A stretch of DNA of 64,000 nt from Clostridium_AD sp964467165 (GTDB taxonomy: Bacteria; Bacillota; Clostridia; Clostridiales; Clostridiaceae), in the NCBI GenBank assembly GCA_964467165.1, contig CAYXOL010000008.1, positions 1-64,000 on the forward strand, given 5' to 3'. The notes beneath the pieces are model-generated. The model searched no databases. It was not told where the DNA came from and saw only the letters and a program-made list of their open reading frames with translations. The position numbers were made by a program, and so were the translations under genes. Position 1 is the stretch's first letter, and each line of letters opens with the position of its first letter. Shown here one piece after another: positions 34,245 to 44,187 of the stretch.

Positions 34245-35723
34245 TTATAATATAATACATATTAAGCTGCCATTACCTTCATTTATAATTCTTTGTAGTG
34301 TCTTTTGAATTTTAACTTGAACATCATCAGGCATCTTAAATAACTTATTTTGAAGACCTTCCTTAACCAATACTTCTAAAGATTTACCAAACATATTGCT
34401 CTGCCATATTTGAGATTTATCGCTTTCAAACTGCTCTAATATTGATTTGTAAAATTCTTCACTTTGTTTTTCCGTACCCATAATAGGTGATACTTCCGTT
34501 GTTATATCCGCTTTAATAAAGTGCAACGATGGTGCTGAAGCTTTTAGCTTAACTCCATATCTTCCGCCATGTTGAACAATTTCTGGTTCTTCTAATCTCA
34601 TCTCTGAAAGTTGCGGTGCTACCAGTCCATAGCCTTTTTCCTTTACATCCCTTAAAGCATCTGCAATTTTATCATACTCTACTTTCGCCCTAGAGAACTC
34701 TCCCATTAACGTTAATAGATCATTTTCCCCTTTTATTTCACGATCACAAGTTTCCCCTAGTATTTTGTAAAATAATTCGTATTTAGGAATTATATTAACT
34801 CTAGCACTTCCTTCTCCCATATTCATTTCATCAAGTCTTGCAGAATCTAAAAAGTCAACTTCCCTAAAACTTAGTAGAGATTTATTTACATCCCTAACTT
34901 TAAAAATATCCTTACACATATCCTTTAAGAACTTCATAAAGCTAATTTTCACCCAATGCTTAGAACTTAAATTTTCAATCCATTCTGGCATATCTATGTT
35001 AATTTCTTTAACTGGGAATTCTCTAAGAACTCTTTGGAATATATTGGCTACATCCTCTTCTTTCATGTTTAAAACATCCATAACTTGAACTGGAACATCA
35101 TATTCTTCTTCCAACTCTCTTGCTAAAACTTCTGTTTCAGGAGCCATAGCATTTTTAGAGTTTAACACCATTATAAATGGTTTATTAATGGCTTTAAGTT
35201 CATCAACTACTCTTTTTTCAGCATCTAAATATTCTTCTCTTTCTATACCTGTAATTGAGCCATCGGTAGTAATTAAGAGTCCAATAGTTGAATGCTCATT
35301 TATTACTTTTTTTGTTCCAATCTCTGCTGCTTCCTCAAATGGAATCTCATAATCATACCAAGGGGTTGTAACCATTTTAGGTATCTCCCCTTCTTCGTAT
35401 CCTAGAGCTCCTTTAACAATATAACCAACACAATCCACCATTCTAACTTTAAATTTAGTACCACCATCAAACTCAATTTCAACTGCTTCGTTTGGTACAA
35501 ATTTTGGTTCAGTAGTATGAATTGATTTTCCGGAACCACTTTGAGGAAGTTCATCTTTCGCTCTTTCTTTTTTATGAGGATTGTCTATTCTAGGAATTAC
35601 CATAAGTTCCATAAATCTTTTTATAAATGTTGATTTTCCAGTTCTTACTGGACCTACAACACCTACGTAAATATCTCCTTGCGTTCTCTCTGCTATATCT
35701 TTGTATATATCAAAATTATCCAA
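34245..35723 (-). CDS. spoIVA: Stage IV sporulation protein A, coat-basement ATPase
   Basis: A 492-residue ATPase that polymerises on the outer forespore membrane to base the spore coat; made in the mother cell under SigE in known systems. Walker A GPVRTGKST (about 24-32) and the MVDCVGYIVKGALGYEEG switch region are conserved. With a TTG start at 35723 (GGGAGGG 6 bases upstream, MDNFDIYKDIAERT) the length equals the Bacillus protein's. Monocistronic. Confidence 0.96.
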   Translation of the reverse strand: MDNFDIYKDIAERTQGDIYVGVVGPVRTGKSTFIKRFMELMVIPRIDNPHKKERAKDELPQSGSGKSIHTTEPKFVPNEAVEIEFDGGTKFKVRMVDCVGYIVKGALGYEEGEIPKMVTTPWYDYEIPFEEAAEIGTKKVINEHSTIGLLITTDGSITGIEREEYLDAEKRVVDELKAINKPFIMVLNSKNAMAPETEVLARELEEEYDVPVQVMDVLNMKEEDVANIFQRVLREFPVKEINIDMPEWIENLSSKHWVKISFMKFLKDMCKDIFKVRDVNKSLLSFREVDFLDSARLDEMNMGEGSARVNIIPKYELFYKILGETCDREIKGENDLLTLMGEFSRAKVEYDKIADALRDVKEKGYGLVAPQLSEMRLEEPEIVQHGGRYGVKLKASAPSLHFIKADITTEVSPIMGTEKQSEEFYKSILEQFESDKSQIWQSNMFGKSLEVLVKEGLQNKLFKMPDDVQVKIQKTLQRIINEGNGSLICIIL

Positions 35724-35808
35724 GATATACCCTCCCAATAATTATTATTACCATTATAAATATATTTGATATAACAATAAAATATTACTATAGATTAAAA
35801 ATATATAA

Positions 35809-35852
35809 AAAACCCAGTTTCTCATTAACTTCTTAATGAGAAACTGGGTTTT
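35809..35852 (-). terminator. Terminator of gpsA
   Basis: Perfect 20-bp arms (35809-35828, 35833-35852) with a CTTC/GAAG tetraloop and flanking A/T runs; usable in both directions. Confidence 0.8.
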
Positions 35853-35868
35853 ATTATTAGTTATGTGG

Positions 35869-36861
35869 TTAAAACTCATCTTTTTTATTTCTTGACATAA
35901 GTTCATGTACTCCATCTTTAGGGTCTTTACCTTCAAACAGTACTTTGTAAAGCACATCTGTAATAGGCATAGAAATTTGCTCTTTTTCTTTAAGTTCATA
36001 AAAGGCTTTTGTGGCTTTTATACCTTCAACCACCATTCCTATTTCCTGGCAAGCCACATTCATTGGAACACCCTTACCAATTAAAATACCGGCTCTTCTA
36101 TTCCTACTATGCATACTAGTGCAAGTTACGATAAGATCGCCCATACCCGTTAAGCCATAGAAGGTTTCAGTTTTACCACCAAGCACGGTACCTATTTTTA
36201 TAATTTCACTCATTCCTCTTGTCATAAGTGCAGCTTTAGAATTGTCGCCGTAGCCTATTCCATCAGAGATACCTGCAGCCAGTGCAATAATGTTTTTAAC
36301 TGCTCCACCTATTTCTACTCCAATAATGTCTTCATTAGTGTAAACTCTAAATTTACTGGTCATAAATACATCCTGAACTATCTTTGCAGCCTCCATTTTT
36401 TTAGATGTAACTACTACTGTTGTAGGTATATCTAAAGCAACCTCTTCTGCGTGACTAGGGCCTGAAAGTATTACTATAGGATTATTTAGGATTTCTTCTT
36501 CTATAACCTGAGAAATCCTTTTTGAGGAACCTTCTTCGATTCCTTTTGCAATGCTAACCACAATTTGATTTTGTTTTAAATAGGGTGCTATTTTCATACT
36601 TAAGCCCCTTATTGCATGGGATGGCACTGATAGCACAATAATATCGCTATCACTTATACCTTTTTCTATATCAATGAATGCTGTTACTTCTGTTGGTATG
36701 ATAACCTTGGGCAAATATTTAATATTTTCTCTTTTAATGTTAATATCATCAATAACACTAAGTTTTCTGTCCCATATGTTAACTTTCAAGCCTTTTTTGG
36801 CAAGCATTACAGATAATGCGCTGCCGAAACTTCCGCCACCTAAAAAAGCAACTTTTAACAT
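35869..36861 (-). CDS. gpsA: Glycerol-3-phosphate dehydrogenase [NAD(P)+]
   Basis: A 330-residue dehydrogenase making sn-glycerol-3-phosphate from DHAP for phospholipids. Rossmann motif FLGGGSFGSALS (6-17), catalytic Lys in GGAVKNIIALAAGI (about 190) and GLTGMGDLIVTC. It follows der by one base, forming a der-gpsA unit that ends at the hairpin 35809-35852. Confidence 0.95.
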   Translation of the reverse strand: MLKVAFLGGGSFGSALSVMLAKKGLKVNIWDRKLSVIDDINIKRENIKYLPKVIIPTEVTAFIDIEKGISDSDIIVLSVPSHAIRGLSMKIAPYLKQNQIVVSIAKGIEEGSSKRISQVIEEEILNNPIVILSGPSHAEEVALDIPTTVVVTSKKMEAAKIVQDVFMTSKFRVYTNEDIIGVEIGGAVKNIIALAAGISDGIGYGDNSKAALMTRGMSEIIKIGTVLGGKTETFYGLTGMGDLIVTCTSMHSRNRRAGILIGKGVPMNVACQEIGMVVEGIKATKAFYELKEKEQISMPITDVLYKVLFEGKDPKDGVHELMSRNKKDEF

Positions 36862-36862
36862 T

Positions 36863-38179
36863 TTATTCCTTCCTTTCCCTAAAGATAAGTTTTATACCTG
36901 TTCCCATAAATTCAAAGCTATTTCTCAATTGGTTTTCTAAATATCTTTCATAAGAGAAATGCAGTAAACTTTCATTATTTACAAAGAACACAAATGTCGG
37001 TGGTTGCGATGCTACTTGAGTAACGTAGAATATTTTCAATCTCTTATTCGCTACTGTTGGAGGTTCTTTCATTAATACAGCCTTATTTACAACCTCATTA
37101 AGTATACCTGTAGAAATTCGTTTCGAATAATTTTCATAACATTCTTTTACTGTTGAAAGTACCTTATGTACTCTTTGGCCTGTTTTTGCAGATATAAATA
37201 AATAAGGTGCATATGCCATAAAGTTTAACCCTGCTTGTATTCTCTTTTTATACTCAATCATAGTTTTGTCATCTTTTTCAATAAGATCCCATTTATTTAC
37301 TATTACTAAAATAGCTTTTTTCATCTCATGAGCATAACCTATAATTTTCTCATCTTGATCACTTAATTCTTCCGTAGCAGTAATCATAAGTATAACTACA
37401 TCAGCTCTCTCCACTGCTGCTAAAGATCTTATAACACTATATCTCTCAATGCCTTCTTCCACTTTGCTTTTTCTTCTTATTCCTGCAGTATCTATAAGAA
37501 TAAATTTGCCTTCTTCTGTTTCAATCTTACTATCAATTGCATCTCTAGTTGTACCTGCAATATCAGTTACTATATTTCTTTCTTCTCCAAGCATTCTATT
37601 TATCAATGAGGATTTACCAACATTTGGCTTACCTACCACTGCAACTTGAATATATTCTTCATCTTCTGTATTTGAATAAATGCTATCAAAGTGTGCTACT
37701 ACCTCATCTAGCATATCCCCAAGCCCAAGTGCTTGAGTTGCGGAAATAGCAAAAGGTGTACCTATTCCTAAATTATAGAATTCAAAAGCATTTGCTTCTA
37801 ATTGAAGATGGTCTATTTTATTTACTACTAGAACTATTGGTTTTTTACTTTGTCTAAGCATTTGCGCAACTTCATAATCCGCAGCTGTAAGTCCTTGTTT
37901 TCCGTCTACAATAAATATTATAACATCTGATGTTTCTATAGCTATTTGCGCCTGTCTTCTCATTTGTGCTAAAATAATATCTTGACTTTCAACTTCAATA
38001 CCACCTGTATCAATTAGTGTAAAATTGTGTCTAAGCCAATCTGCATCAGCGTACACCCTGTCTCTTGTTACTCCTGGTTGATCATCAACTATTGATATTC
38101 TTTTACCTGCTAACTTATTAAATAAGGTAGACTTCCCTACATTAGGCCTTCCTACTATTGCTACTATTGGTTTTGCCAT
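36863..38179 (-). CDS. der: Ribosome-assembly GTPase Der (EngA)
   Basis: A 438-residue double-GTPase acting in 50S subunit maturation. G domain 1: GRPNVGKST, DTGG, NKID; G domain 2: GKPNVGKSS, DTAGIRRKSKVEEG, NKWD; the C-terminal KH-like domain spans about 350-438. ATG overlaps by one base with the preceding DUF512 stop, so the genes are co-translated. Confidence 0.96.
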   Translation of the reverse strand: MAKPIVAIVGRPNVGKSTLFNKLAGKRISIVDDQPGVTRDRVYADADWLRHNFTLIDTGGIEVESQDIILAQMRRQAQIAIETSDVIIFIVDGKQGLTAADYEVAQMLRQSKKPIVLVVNKIDHLQLEANAFEFYNLGIGTPFAISATQALGLGDMLDEVVAHFDSIYSNTEDEEYIQVAVVGKPNVGKSSLINRMLGEERNIVTDIAGTTRDAIDSKIETEEGKFILIDTAGIRRKSKVEEGIERYSVIRSLAAVERADVVILMITATEELSDQDEKIIGYAHEMKKAILVIVNKWDLIEKDDKTMIEYKKRIQAGLNFMAYAPYLFISAKTGQRVHKVLSTVKECYENYSKRISTGILNEVVNKAVLMKEPPTVANKRLKIFYVTQVASQPPTFVFFVNNESLLHFSYERYLENQLRNSFEFMGTGIKLIFRERKE

Positions 38180-39516
38180 TATTTTTCCTCCTGACTATTT
38201 TGGTTTATTATATGGATTAAATCTTCTCCTGAATAATCACATATTAAAACTTTTGTATTTAAGCTTTTCTCTAAATCACTTACTGTAACATTATCTAACA
38301 ATATTTGCTGATCATAGTCACCTAATTCATATCCACTTTTCAGCATATTACTAGGAATTATTATATAATCCCCTAGAATTTCGTCCTTTAGCTGATTAAT
38401 TATGTCTTTCCCCGTTAAAAGTCCTGCCACTGTGATTGTTTCGCCAAAAAAATCATTTATTATTTTTTTAACATCAATATTGATTTTGGTATTTGTTGTA
38501 GTTATTTTCTCAGCTACCTTTAGTATTTCTGGATAAGCTAAATGCCCTGTTATAAAGGTAAACTTCCCACTATGATTTGGCAAAAGATTTGCTACATCTT
38601 CATCAATAACGCTTCTAAGCAATCTTATCATGCCGATTCCATCTTCTAACTGATCATACCCATCATAGAATTCTTCCTCCGGAACATCAATGCCGGCTAC
38701 AAGATAAAATTCATCAGACAACCTTACAAAAGGTGAGCCAATTTCATTAATATATTTTCCTTGTAATTCTTTTACAGCTTCAATTTCTTTCGAAGCTGTA
38801 TTTTTATCATACAAGGTTAAATTATATAGGCCTTCCCTATACTTTGTTATTCCAACGGGTACCACCGCTAAATTTTCAATATTCGGATAAAGTTTATATA
38901 AATCCTCAATGGTTTTAATAAGCTCAGGTCCATTATTAATACCAGGACATGAAACCACTTGACAATTAATTTTAATTGAAGCTGCAGCTAGCCTCTTCAA
39001 CCTATCATAAACATCTCCCGCAAATTTATTGTTTAGCATTATCTTTCTAAGTTTTGGATCAGTAGTGTGAACTGAAACATTAATAGGGCTTATTTTATAT
39101 CGAATTATTCTATCAATGTCCTCTTCCTTCATGTTAGTTAATGTTACAAAGTTTCCTTGAAAGAACGATAACCTTGAATCATCATCTTTAAAATATAATG
39201 TCTCCCTCATGCCTTCTGGCAATTGATCAATAAAACAGAATATACATTTATTATGACAGCTCTTTGGCTTATCCAAAATAGCATCAACAAATTGAATTCC
39301 TAAATCTTCATCATATTCCTTTTCAACTTCAATCTCCCAAACTTCTCCGTTTGCCTTCTCAATTTCAATTAATATAAGCTCATCTGTAATTAAAAACTTG
39401 TAATCAATAATGTCTATTACAGGGTTGCCATTTATGTTAATTAATCTATCTCCCACTTCTAACTGGATTTCTTCTGCAATACTTCCCGGAAGTATCTTAG
39501 ATATCTGATTTTTCAT
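38179..39516 (-). CDS. DUF512 radical-SAM/PDZ protein
   Basis: A 445-residue protein with an N-terminal PDZ-like domain (PGSIAEEIQLEVGDRLININ), a cysteine motif CHNKCIFCFIDQLPEGMR (about 87-104) of radical-SAM type, and the DUF512 C-terminal part. The family is widespread in clostridia and cyanobacteria, has no assigned reaction, and is commonly next to der and gpsA as here. Confidence 0.85.
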   Translation of the reverse strand: MKNQISKILPGSIAEEIQLEVGDRLININGNPVIDIIDYKFLITDELILIEIEKANGEVWEIEVEKEYDEDLGIQFVDAILDKPKSCHNKCIFCFIDQLPEGMRETLYFKDDDSRLSFFQGNFVTLTNMKEEDIDRIIRYKISPINVSVHTTDPKLRKIMLNNKFAGDVYDRLKRLAAASIKINCQVVSCPGINNGPELIKTIEDLYKLYPNIENLAVVPVGITKYREGLYNLTLYDKNTASKEIEAVKELQGKYINEIGSPFVRLSDEFYLVAGIDVPEEEFYDGYDQLEDGIGMIRLLRSVIDEDVANLLPNHSGKFTFITGHLAYPEILKVAEKITTTNTKINIDVKKIINDFFGETITVAGLLTGKDIINQLKDEILGDYIIIPSNMLKSGYELGDYDQQILLDNVTVSDLEKSLNTKVLICDYSGEDLIHIINQNSQEEK

Positions 39517-39753
39517 TTTTACCTCCTGTTTACCAATGACCTTTTATCTAAAAGGCTTTATGAGGAATTAGAAATATTATATTAAATTTAAATACTCTTT
39601 AAAATTATATAACACTTAATATATAATAAGCAATTAGTTCAATAATAAATTATAGCATTCCATTAAGTTATATTACAGTAATTCAATATTTAAGTCAACG
39701 TTATTACTCTTTATAAGTTGAAATAAAGCATATAATTTACTACAGACTAAAAA

Positions 39754-39773
39754 TACCTCCTAAGAAGGAGGTA
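39754..39773 (-). terminator. Terminator of the pst operon
   Basis: Stem TACCTCC/GGAGGTA with 6-base loop, followed on the minus strand by five U; starts immediately after the stop of the last pst gene. GGAGGT and its complement here are part of the stem, not a ribosome site. Confidence 0.75.
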
Positions 39774-40598
39774 CTAAAATGCTTCTATGCAATATTTTCT
39801 TATTATTTTCTTCCCATCTTCACTTTTAAAATACTGAAAAAAATCTTTTAGATTCTCCTGCTTCTCTTTGGAATAATACATTTTTATGGGAAATCTTAAA
39901 GAATACAGTTCATTCCTTAAATTTGAGGTGGTAAGCTCAATACCATCTAATTTTAAAAACACACTTTCTTTATTATACCACTGTCCAGGCATAAAACCTA
40001 TAGCATTTTTATTTTGAGCAACAAAATTTTTCATTTCTTCTACACTTTCTACATATTTCACAGTTCTGCTCATTTGTTCTTTTACGGGAGTATTCATTAT
40101 TTTTATATCAAATCCATACTGTACTGAACTTAAAATATTGTTAAAGGCTACTGGCACGATTGTATTTGATTCACCCTTTAACTTTCCCCAGTTTACTATA
40201 CTTCCTGTATATATTTTTTTTAGATCAAATGTCCCCAGACCAGTTACTTTATTACTAGGGTTAACGATAATTGCAATTCCATCATAAGCTAGTATATCTG
40301 CCTGGATTTCCTTATTGTCTGGCTGAATATATCCAATTAGAACATCTGCCTGCAAACTATTTAGCTTATTAAGAGCACTTTCTCTGTCTAAGGCTTCCAC
40401 AGTAACAACCGGATCATTGTTTAAATTATAATCCCTTGTTAAATCATCCACCATGGGAAAAACAGTATCTTCACAAATTATCTTAATATTCTTAGGCTGC
40501 TCATCTTTAGCTACTGTAGCCTTTTTGCATCCTGCGCTTAATACCACAATATGAATACTCAATATTATCCAAAGTATTATTAATTTTGTTTTCTTCAT
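39774..40598 (-). CDS. PstS-like phosphate-binding lipoprotein (second copy)
   Basis: A 274-residue lipoprotein (LSAGC lipobox) with a PstS-like fold: AYDGIAIIVNPSNK and the FDLKKIYTGSIVNWGKLKG block and the AFNNILSSVQYG region. It is shorter and diverged from the 296-residue PstS at 44188 and lacks some of that protein's phosphate-loop residues (no clear SSG). It follows phoU, ending the operon, perhaps as an accessory or differently tuned binding protein. Start ATG 40598 has GGAG; an upstream in-frame extension is rejected. Confidence 0.75.
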   Translation of the reverse strand: MKKTKLIILWIILSIHIVVLSAGCKKATVAKDEQPKNIKIICEDTVFPMVDDLTRDYNLNNDPVVTVEALDRESALNKLNSLQADVLIGYIQPDNKEIQADILAYDGIAIIVNPSNKVTGLGTFDLKKIYTGSIVNWGKLKGESNTIVPVAFNNILSSVQYGFDIKIMNTPVKEQMSRTVKYVESVEEMKNFVAQNKNAIGFMPGQWYNKESVFLKLDGIELTTSNLRNELYSLRFPIKMYYSKEKQENLKDFFQYFKSEDGKKIIRKYCIEAF

Positions 40599-40706
40599 AA
40601 TCACTACTCCACTACAATATTTTAATATATTTCTAACCATCTTTGCATAGCTAGCTATGCTATCATTGTAACTGTAGTTTCTGTATTTTATGTAAAAACT
40701 ATTCCT

Positions 40707-41360
40707 TTAGTTTAAATTAACTTTTTCTCCAGTAATTAAATAAATCGTCCATTCACATATATTCGTTGTATGATCAGCAATTCTTTCTAACCACTTACAA
40801 ATAAATAAAAATTGGGTAGCTTGCGTTACTGTGTCTTGATTTTTTAACATTAATTGTAGCAGTTCTGTAAATACTTCCTTATAAATTTCGTCCACTTCAT
40901 CGTCTCTTTTGCAAACTTCATATGCCTTTTTAACATCCCCTGCCACATAAGCGTCCAAGGAATCCTTTATCATAAGTATTACAATCTCAGCCATTCTAGG
41001 TATATCTATTAATTGTTTTATATATTTTTCATCTTTTAATCTTAGCGCTATTTTAGCAACGTCAACAGCATAATCCGCCATTCTTTCAAGATCTGTTACT
41101 ATTTTTGTTGTGGTAAAAATATTTCTTAAGTCTATTGCTAAAGGCTGCTGCATAGCAATGAGTCTTATGGCTTTATCTTCTATTTCTCGTTCTAGCGCAT
41201 CAACTATGTCATCATCCATCATTATTTTTTCAGCCTTTTCAGCATCTTGAGTTACTAATGCATCAATGCAGTCATGAATCTGTTTTTCTACTATGCTTCC
41301 CATCCTAATTAAATCATTATGAAGCTCTTCAAGACTAGCCTCAAATCCTTTTCTTACCAT
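40707..41360 (-). CDS. phoU: Phosphate-transport regulator PhoU
   Basis: A 217-residue all-helical protein with two PhoU repeats (each with an E/DxxxD metal-binding pattern, e.g. EREIEDKAIRLIA). It links the Pst transporter state to PhoR signalling and is the negative regulator in characterised systems. Placed directly after pstB (23-base gap). Confidence 0.93.
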   Translation of the reverse strand: MVRKGFEASLEELHNDLIRMGSIVEKQIHDCIDALVTQDAEKAEKIMMDDDIVDALEREIEDKAIRLIAMQQPLAIDLRNIFTTTKIVTDLERMADYAVDVAKIALRLKDEKYIKQLIDIPRMAEIVILMIKDSLDAYVAGDVKKAYEVCKRDDEVDEIYKEVFTELLQLMLKNQDTVTQATQFLFICKWLERIADHTTNICEWTIYLITGEKVNLN

Positions 41361-41383
41361 TTTATCACCTTCCCTGATATATT

Positions 41384-42136
41384 TTAACCAAATCTTCCTG
41401 TAATATAATCCTCAGTTCTTTTATCTTGAGGTTTATAAAATATATTTTCAGTTTTACCATTTTCAATAATTTCTCCATTAAGAAAAAATGCGGTATAATC
41501 AGAAATTCTACCAGCCTGCTGCATATTATGTGTAACAATTATAACCGTGTATTTTTTTTTAAGCACATCCATTAGTTCTTCAATCTTTAATGTAGAAATA
41601 GGGTCTAAGGCAGAAGTTGGCTCATCCATAAGTAATACTTCTGGTTCCACAGCCAGAGTCCTAGCTATGCACAGACGCTGTTGTTGCCCACCAGATAATC
41701 CTAGTGCACTCTTTTTAAGTCTATCTTTTACCTCATCCCAAAGGGCCGCTCCTTTTAAACTGGCCTCTACAATTTCATCAAGTTGTTTTTTATTGGTTAG
41801 GCCGTGAATTTTAGGTCCATAAACTACATTGTCGTATATGGACATAGGAAATGGATTAGGTTTTTGGAATACCATACCCACTTTTTTTCTTAAATCTATA
41901 ACATCATAATCTGGGCTGTATATATTTTTATTTTCATATAGTACTTCTCCATCTATTTTAACAGAATCTATTAAATCATTCATTCTATTAATAGTCCTTA
42001 AAAATGTTGATTTACCACAACCTGATGGTCCTATAAGTGCAGTAACTGAATTTTTCTCTATATTAATATTTACATTTTTTAGCGCTTGTGTATTCCCATA
42101 ATATAGATTTAAATTCTTCGCTATAACTATTCCCAT
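41384..42136 (-). CDS. pstB: Phosphate ABC transporter ATPase
   Basis: A 250-residue ATPase: Walker A GPSGCGKST, signature LSGGQQQRLCIARTL, Walker B VLLMDEPTSALDP; the PNPFPMSIYDNVVYG motif is diagnostic of PstB. 12 bases from pstA. Confidence 0.96.
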   Translation of the reverse strand: MGIVIAKNLNLYYGNTQALKNVNINIEKNSVTALIGPSGCGKSTFLRTINRMNDLIDSVKIDGEVLYENKNIYSPDYDVIDLRKKVGMVFQKPNPFPMSIYDNVVYGPKIHGLTNKKQLDEIVEASLKGAALWDEVKDRLKKSALGLSGGQQQRLCIARTLAVEPEVLLMDEPTSALDPISTLKIEELMDVLKKKYTVIIVTHNMQQAGRISDYTAFFLNGEIIENGKTENIFYKPQDKRTEDYITGRFG

Positions 42137-42148
42137 TTTTCACCCTCC

Positions 42149-43036
42149 CTATTTGTTTCCTGTATGAGCTTCATATAATTTCTTTCCAATTATTCTTGCA
42201 GATACATTAAATATAAGCACTGCTATTATCAAAACTGCTGAAGCTCCATTTGCTATCTTAGTAGCATCCGGAACCATTCCTTCAGAATTCAATTTCCATA
42301 TATATACAGATAGAGTTTCAGCAGGTCTGAGTAAACTATAAGCTGAAGCTTTACTGGTTAAGCTTAAATTAGTAAAATTCAAAGCTGGAGCACTCATACC
42401 TGCAGTATAAAGTAGCGCTGCTGCTTCTCCAAATATTCTTCCTGCAACTAGTATAACACCTGTAAGAATTTGAGGCATTGCAGATGGCAATACAACCTTC
42501 TTAATAGTTTGCCATCTAGTAGCACCGAGACCTAGGCTAGCTTCTTTAACACCGAAAGAAGCATCCTTAATAGCATTTTCACAAACTCTAGTCATACCAG
42601 GTAAATTTATTATTGTTATAGCTAATGCTCCGGCAATAAGAGAATATCCCCATTTTGTCATGTTAACAAAAACTAATAGTCCAAATAATCCTACCACTAT
42701 AGAAGGAAGGGATGCCATAGTTTCTATACTTAATCTAATAATATTTAAAAGTTTGCCTTCTTTTGCATATTCAGCTAAATATATTCCAGCCCCTATGCCT
42801 AGTGGCACTGTAATTATAAGGGTTACTATTAGAAGATGTAATGAATTATACAATTGACGTCCGATTCCTCCACCGGCCTCACCTATTTTGGGTTCTCCAA
42901 ATAAAAATTTCAAGTTTAGTGATTGTCTTCCATTATATATTATATATCCTACAAGACTTACAAGCAAAAGAATTACTAAAGCAGAAACTATATATAAAAC
43001 TATAGTTGCTATTTTGTCTTTAATCTTTGAGCTCAT
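42149..43036 (-). CDS. pstA: Phosphate ABC transporter permease PstA
   Basis: A 295-residue permease with six membrane helices and an EAA loop (ASLGLGATRWQTIKKVVLPSA). PstA type by position and the ETMASLPSIVVGLFGL segment. Its ATG overlaps the stop of pstC by one base. Confidence 0.94.
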   Translation of the reverse strand: MSSKIKDKIATIVLYIVSALVILLLVSLVGYIIYNGRQSLNLKFLFGEPKIGEAGGGIGRQLYNSLHLLIVTLIITVPLGIGAGIYLAEYAKEGKLLNIIRLSIETMASLPSIVVGLFGLLVFVNMTKWGYSLIAGALAITIINLPGMTRVCENAIKDASFGVKEASLGLGATRWQTIKKVVLPSAMPQILTGVILVAGRIFGEAAALLYTAGMSAPALNFTNLSLTSKASAYSLLRPAETLSVYIWKLNSEGMVPDATKIANGASAVLIIAVLIFNVSARIIGKKLYEAHTGNK

Positions 43037-43965
43037 TATATCTCACCTCTTTTTCCAAGTTTTCTTATTATAAGTATAAATACAAAAGATATTATTAGTA
43101 ATAACAATGCCATTGACCATAATGCATCATTCCAAGCAGTACCATAAATTGTATTTGCCATATCCATTGTAAGTATACTTGTTAATGTGGTTGTGGATCC
43201 AAGTAACCCCTTAGGGAAGGTAACTGAATTTCCTATAACCATTTGCACTGCTAGTGCTTCTCCAAATGCTCTCGAAACTCCTAGGACTATTCCAGTAAGT
43301 ATTCCACTTTTAGCTGCTGGAATAATTACTCTGATTATAGTTTGCCATCTAGTTGCCCCAAGTCCATAGGATGCTTCTATATAATCTTTAGGTATAGTTT
43401 TTATAGCATCTGATGAAATACTTGTGATTGTAGGTAAAATCATTACACTAATAACTAATACTCCCGCAAGTAGACTAAACCCAATCCCTCCAAAAAAAAT
43501 CTTAATAATAGGTACTAATACACTTACACCTATCCAGCCATAAACAACCGACGGTATTCCCACGAATAATTCAATGGCAGGTTGAAGAACTGACCTGCCA
43601 ATTTTAGGTGAAATTACATTCATAAATACGGCTAGTGCTACCCCTATTGGTGCACTTACTATCACCGCAAGAAAAGATACCACAGTGGAGCCGAGAATGA
43701 ATATCAAAGTTCCAAATTGAGGGGATTGTAATTTTCCACCGCCCTCTGGATTCCAATTCCCAGAGAATACAAAATTAAATATTGAATAGCCATGCTTTAT
43801 AAAAGTGTTTAAGCCTTTAGTCGTTAAGAAGAATATAATTGCAAAAGTAAGCACCACTATAATCGCACCACAAAGCGTTGCAAAGCTACGTCCTAAATAT
43901 TCATTTTTAAGTTTTAAATACATTGGTTTTATATGATTTTTAAGTTTTAATAACACTTCTTTCAT
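43036..43965 (-). CDS. pstC: Phosphate ABC transporter permease PstC
   Basis: A 309-residue permease with six helices; the periplasmic loop SGNWNPEGGGKLQSPQFGTLIFILG is the PstC hallmark, and the EAA loop is GLGATRWQTIIRVIIPAA. Separated from pstS by a 222-base gap that carries a transposase remnant. Confidence 0.94.
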   Translation of the reverse strand: MKEVLLKLKNHIKPMYLKLKNEYLGRSFATLCGAIIVVLTFAIIFFLTTKGLNTFIKHGYSIFNFVFSGNWNPEGGGKLQSPQFGTLIFILGSTVVSFLAVIVSAPIGVALAVFMNVISPKIGRSVLQPAIELFVGIPSVVYGWIGVSVLVPIIKIFFGGIGFSLLAGVLVISVMILPTITSISSDAIKTIPKDYIEASYGLGATRWQTIIRVIIPAAKSGILTGIVLGVSRAFGEALAVQMVIGNSVTFPKGLLGSTTTLTSILTMDMANTIYGTAWNDALWSMALLLLIISFVFILIIRKLGKRGEI

Positions 43966-44052
43966 ATCATTTTACCTCAAAAAAATTATTTTAACACAAT
44001 TCATAAGGAAAGCTCCCCATCTTCCATAAATGAGGGCCTACTACCCAAATAA

Positions 44053-44157
44053 AAACAAAATTTCGGTGCTGGGTATGAAACTCCTGCTGAAGTCGTTAAT
44101 AGGACAATCACCGAAGGGGATGATTCGCTGCAAAGGTTACAATTTAATGCACAATAA
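44053..44157 (+). pseudogene. Transposase C-terminal remnant
   Basis: Between pstS and pstC the opposite strand reads 34 codons to a stop (GYETPAEVVNRTI within), a pattern of IS30/IS3-type transposase C-termini (Y-x-T-P-x-E-V). Upstream there is a stop and no further frame, so only a tail survives. It is followed by a short inverted repeat (CTGG...CCAG), perhaps an old element end. The composition is richer in G+C than the pst genes. Confidence 0.6.
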
Positions 44158-44187
44158 AGACTGGTTTTACCCAGCCTTTGGAGAACA

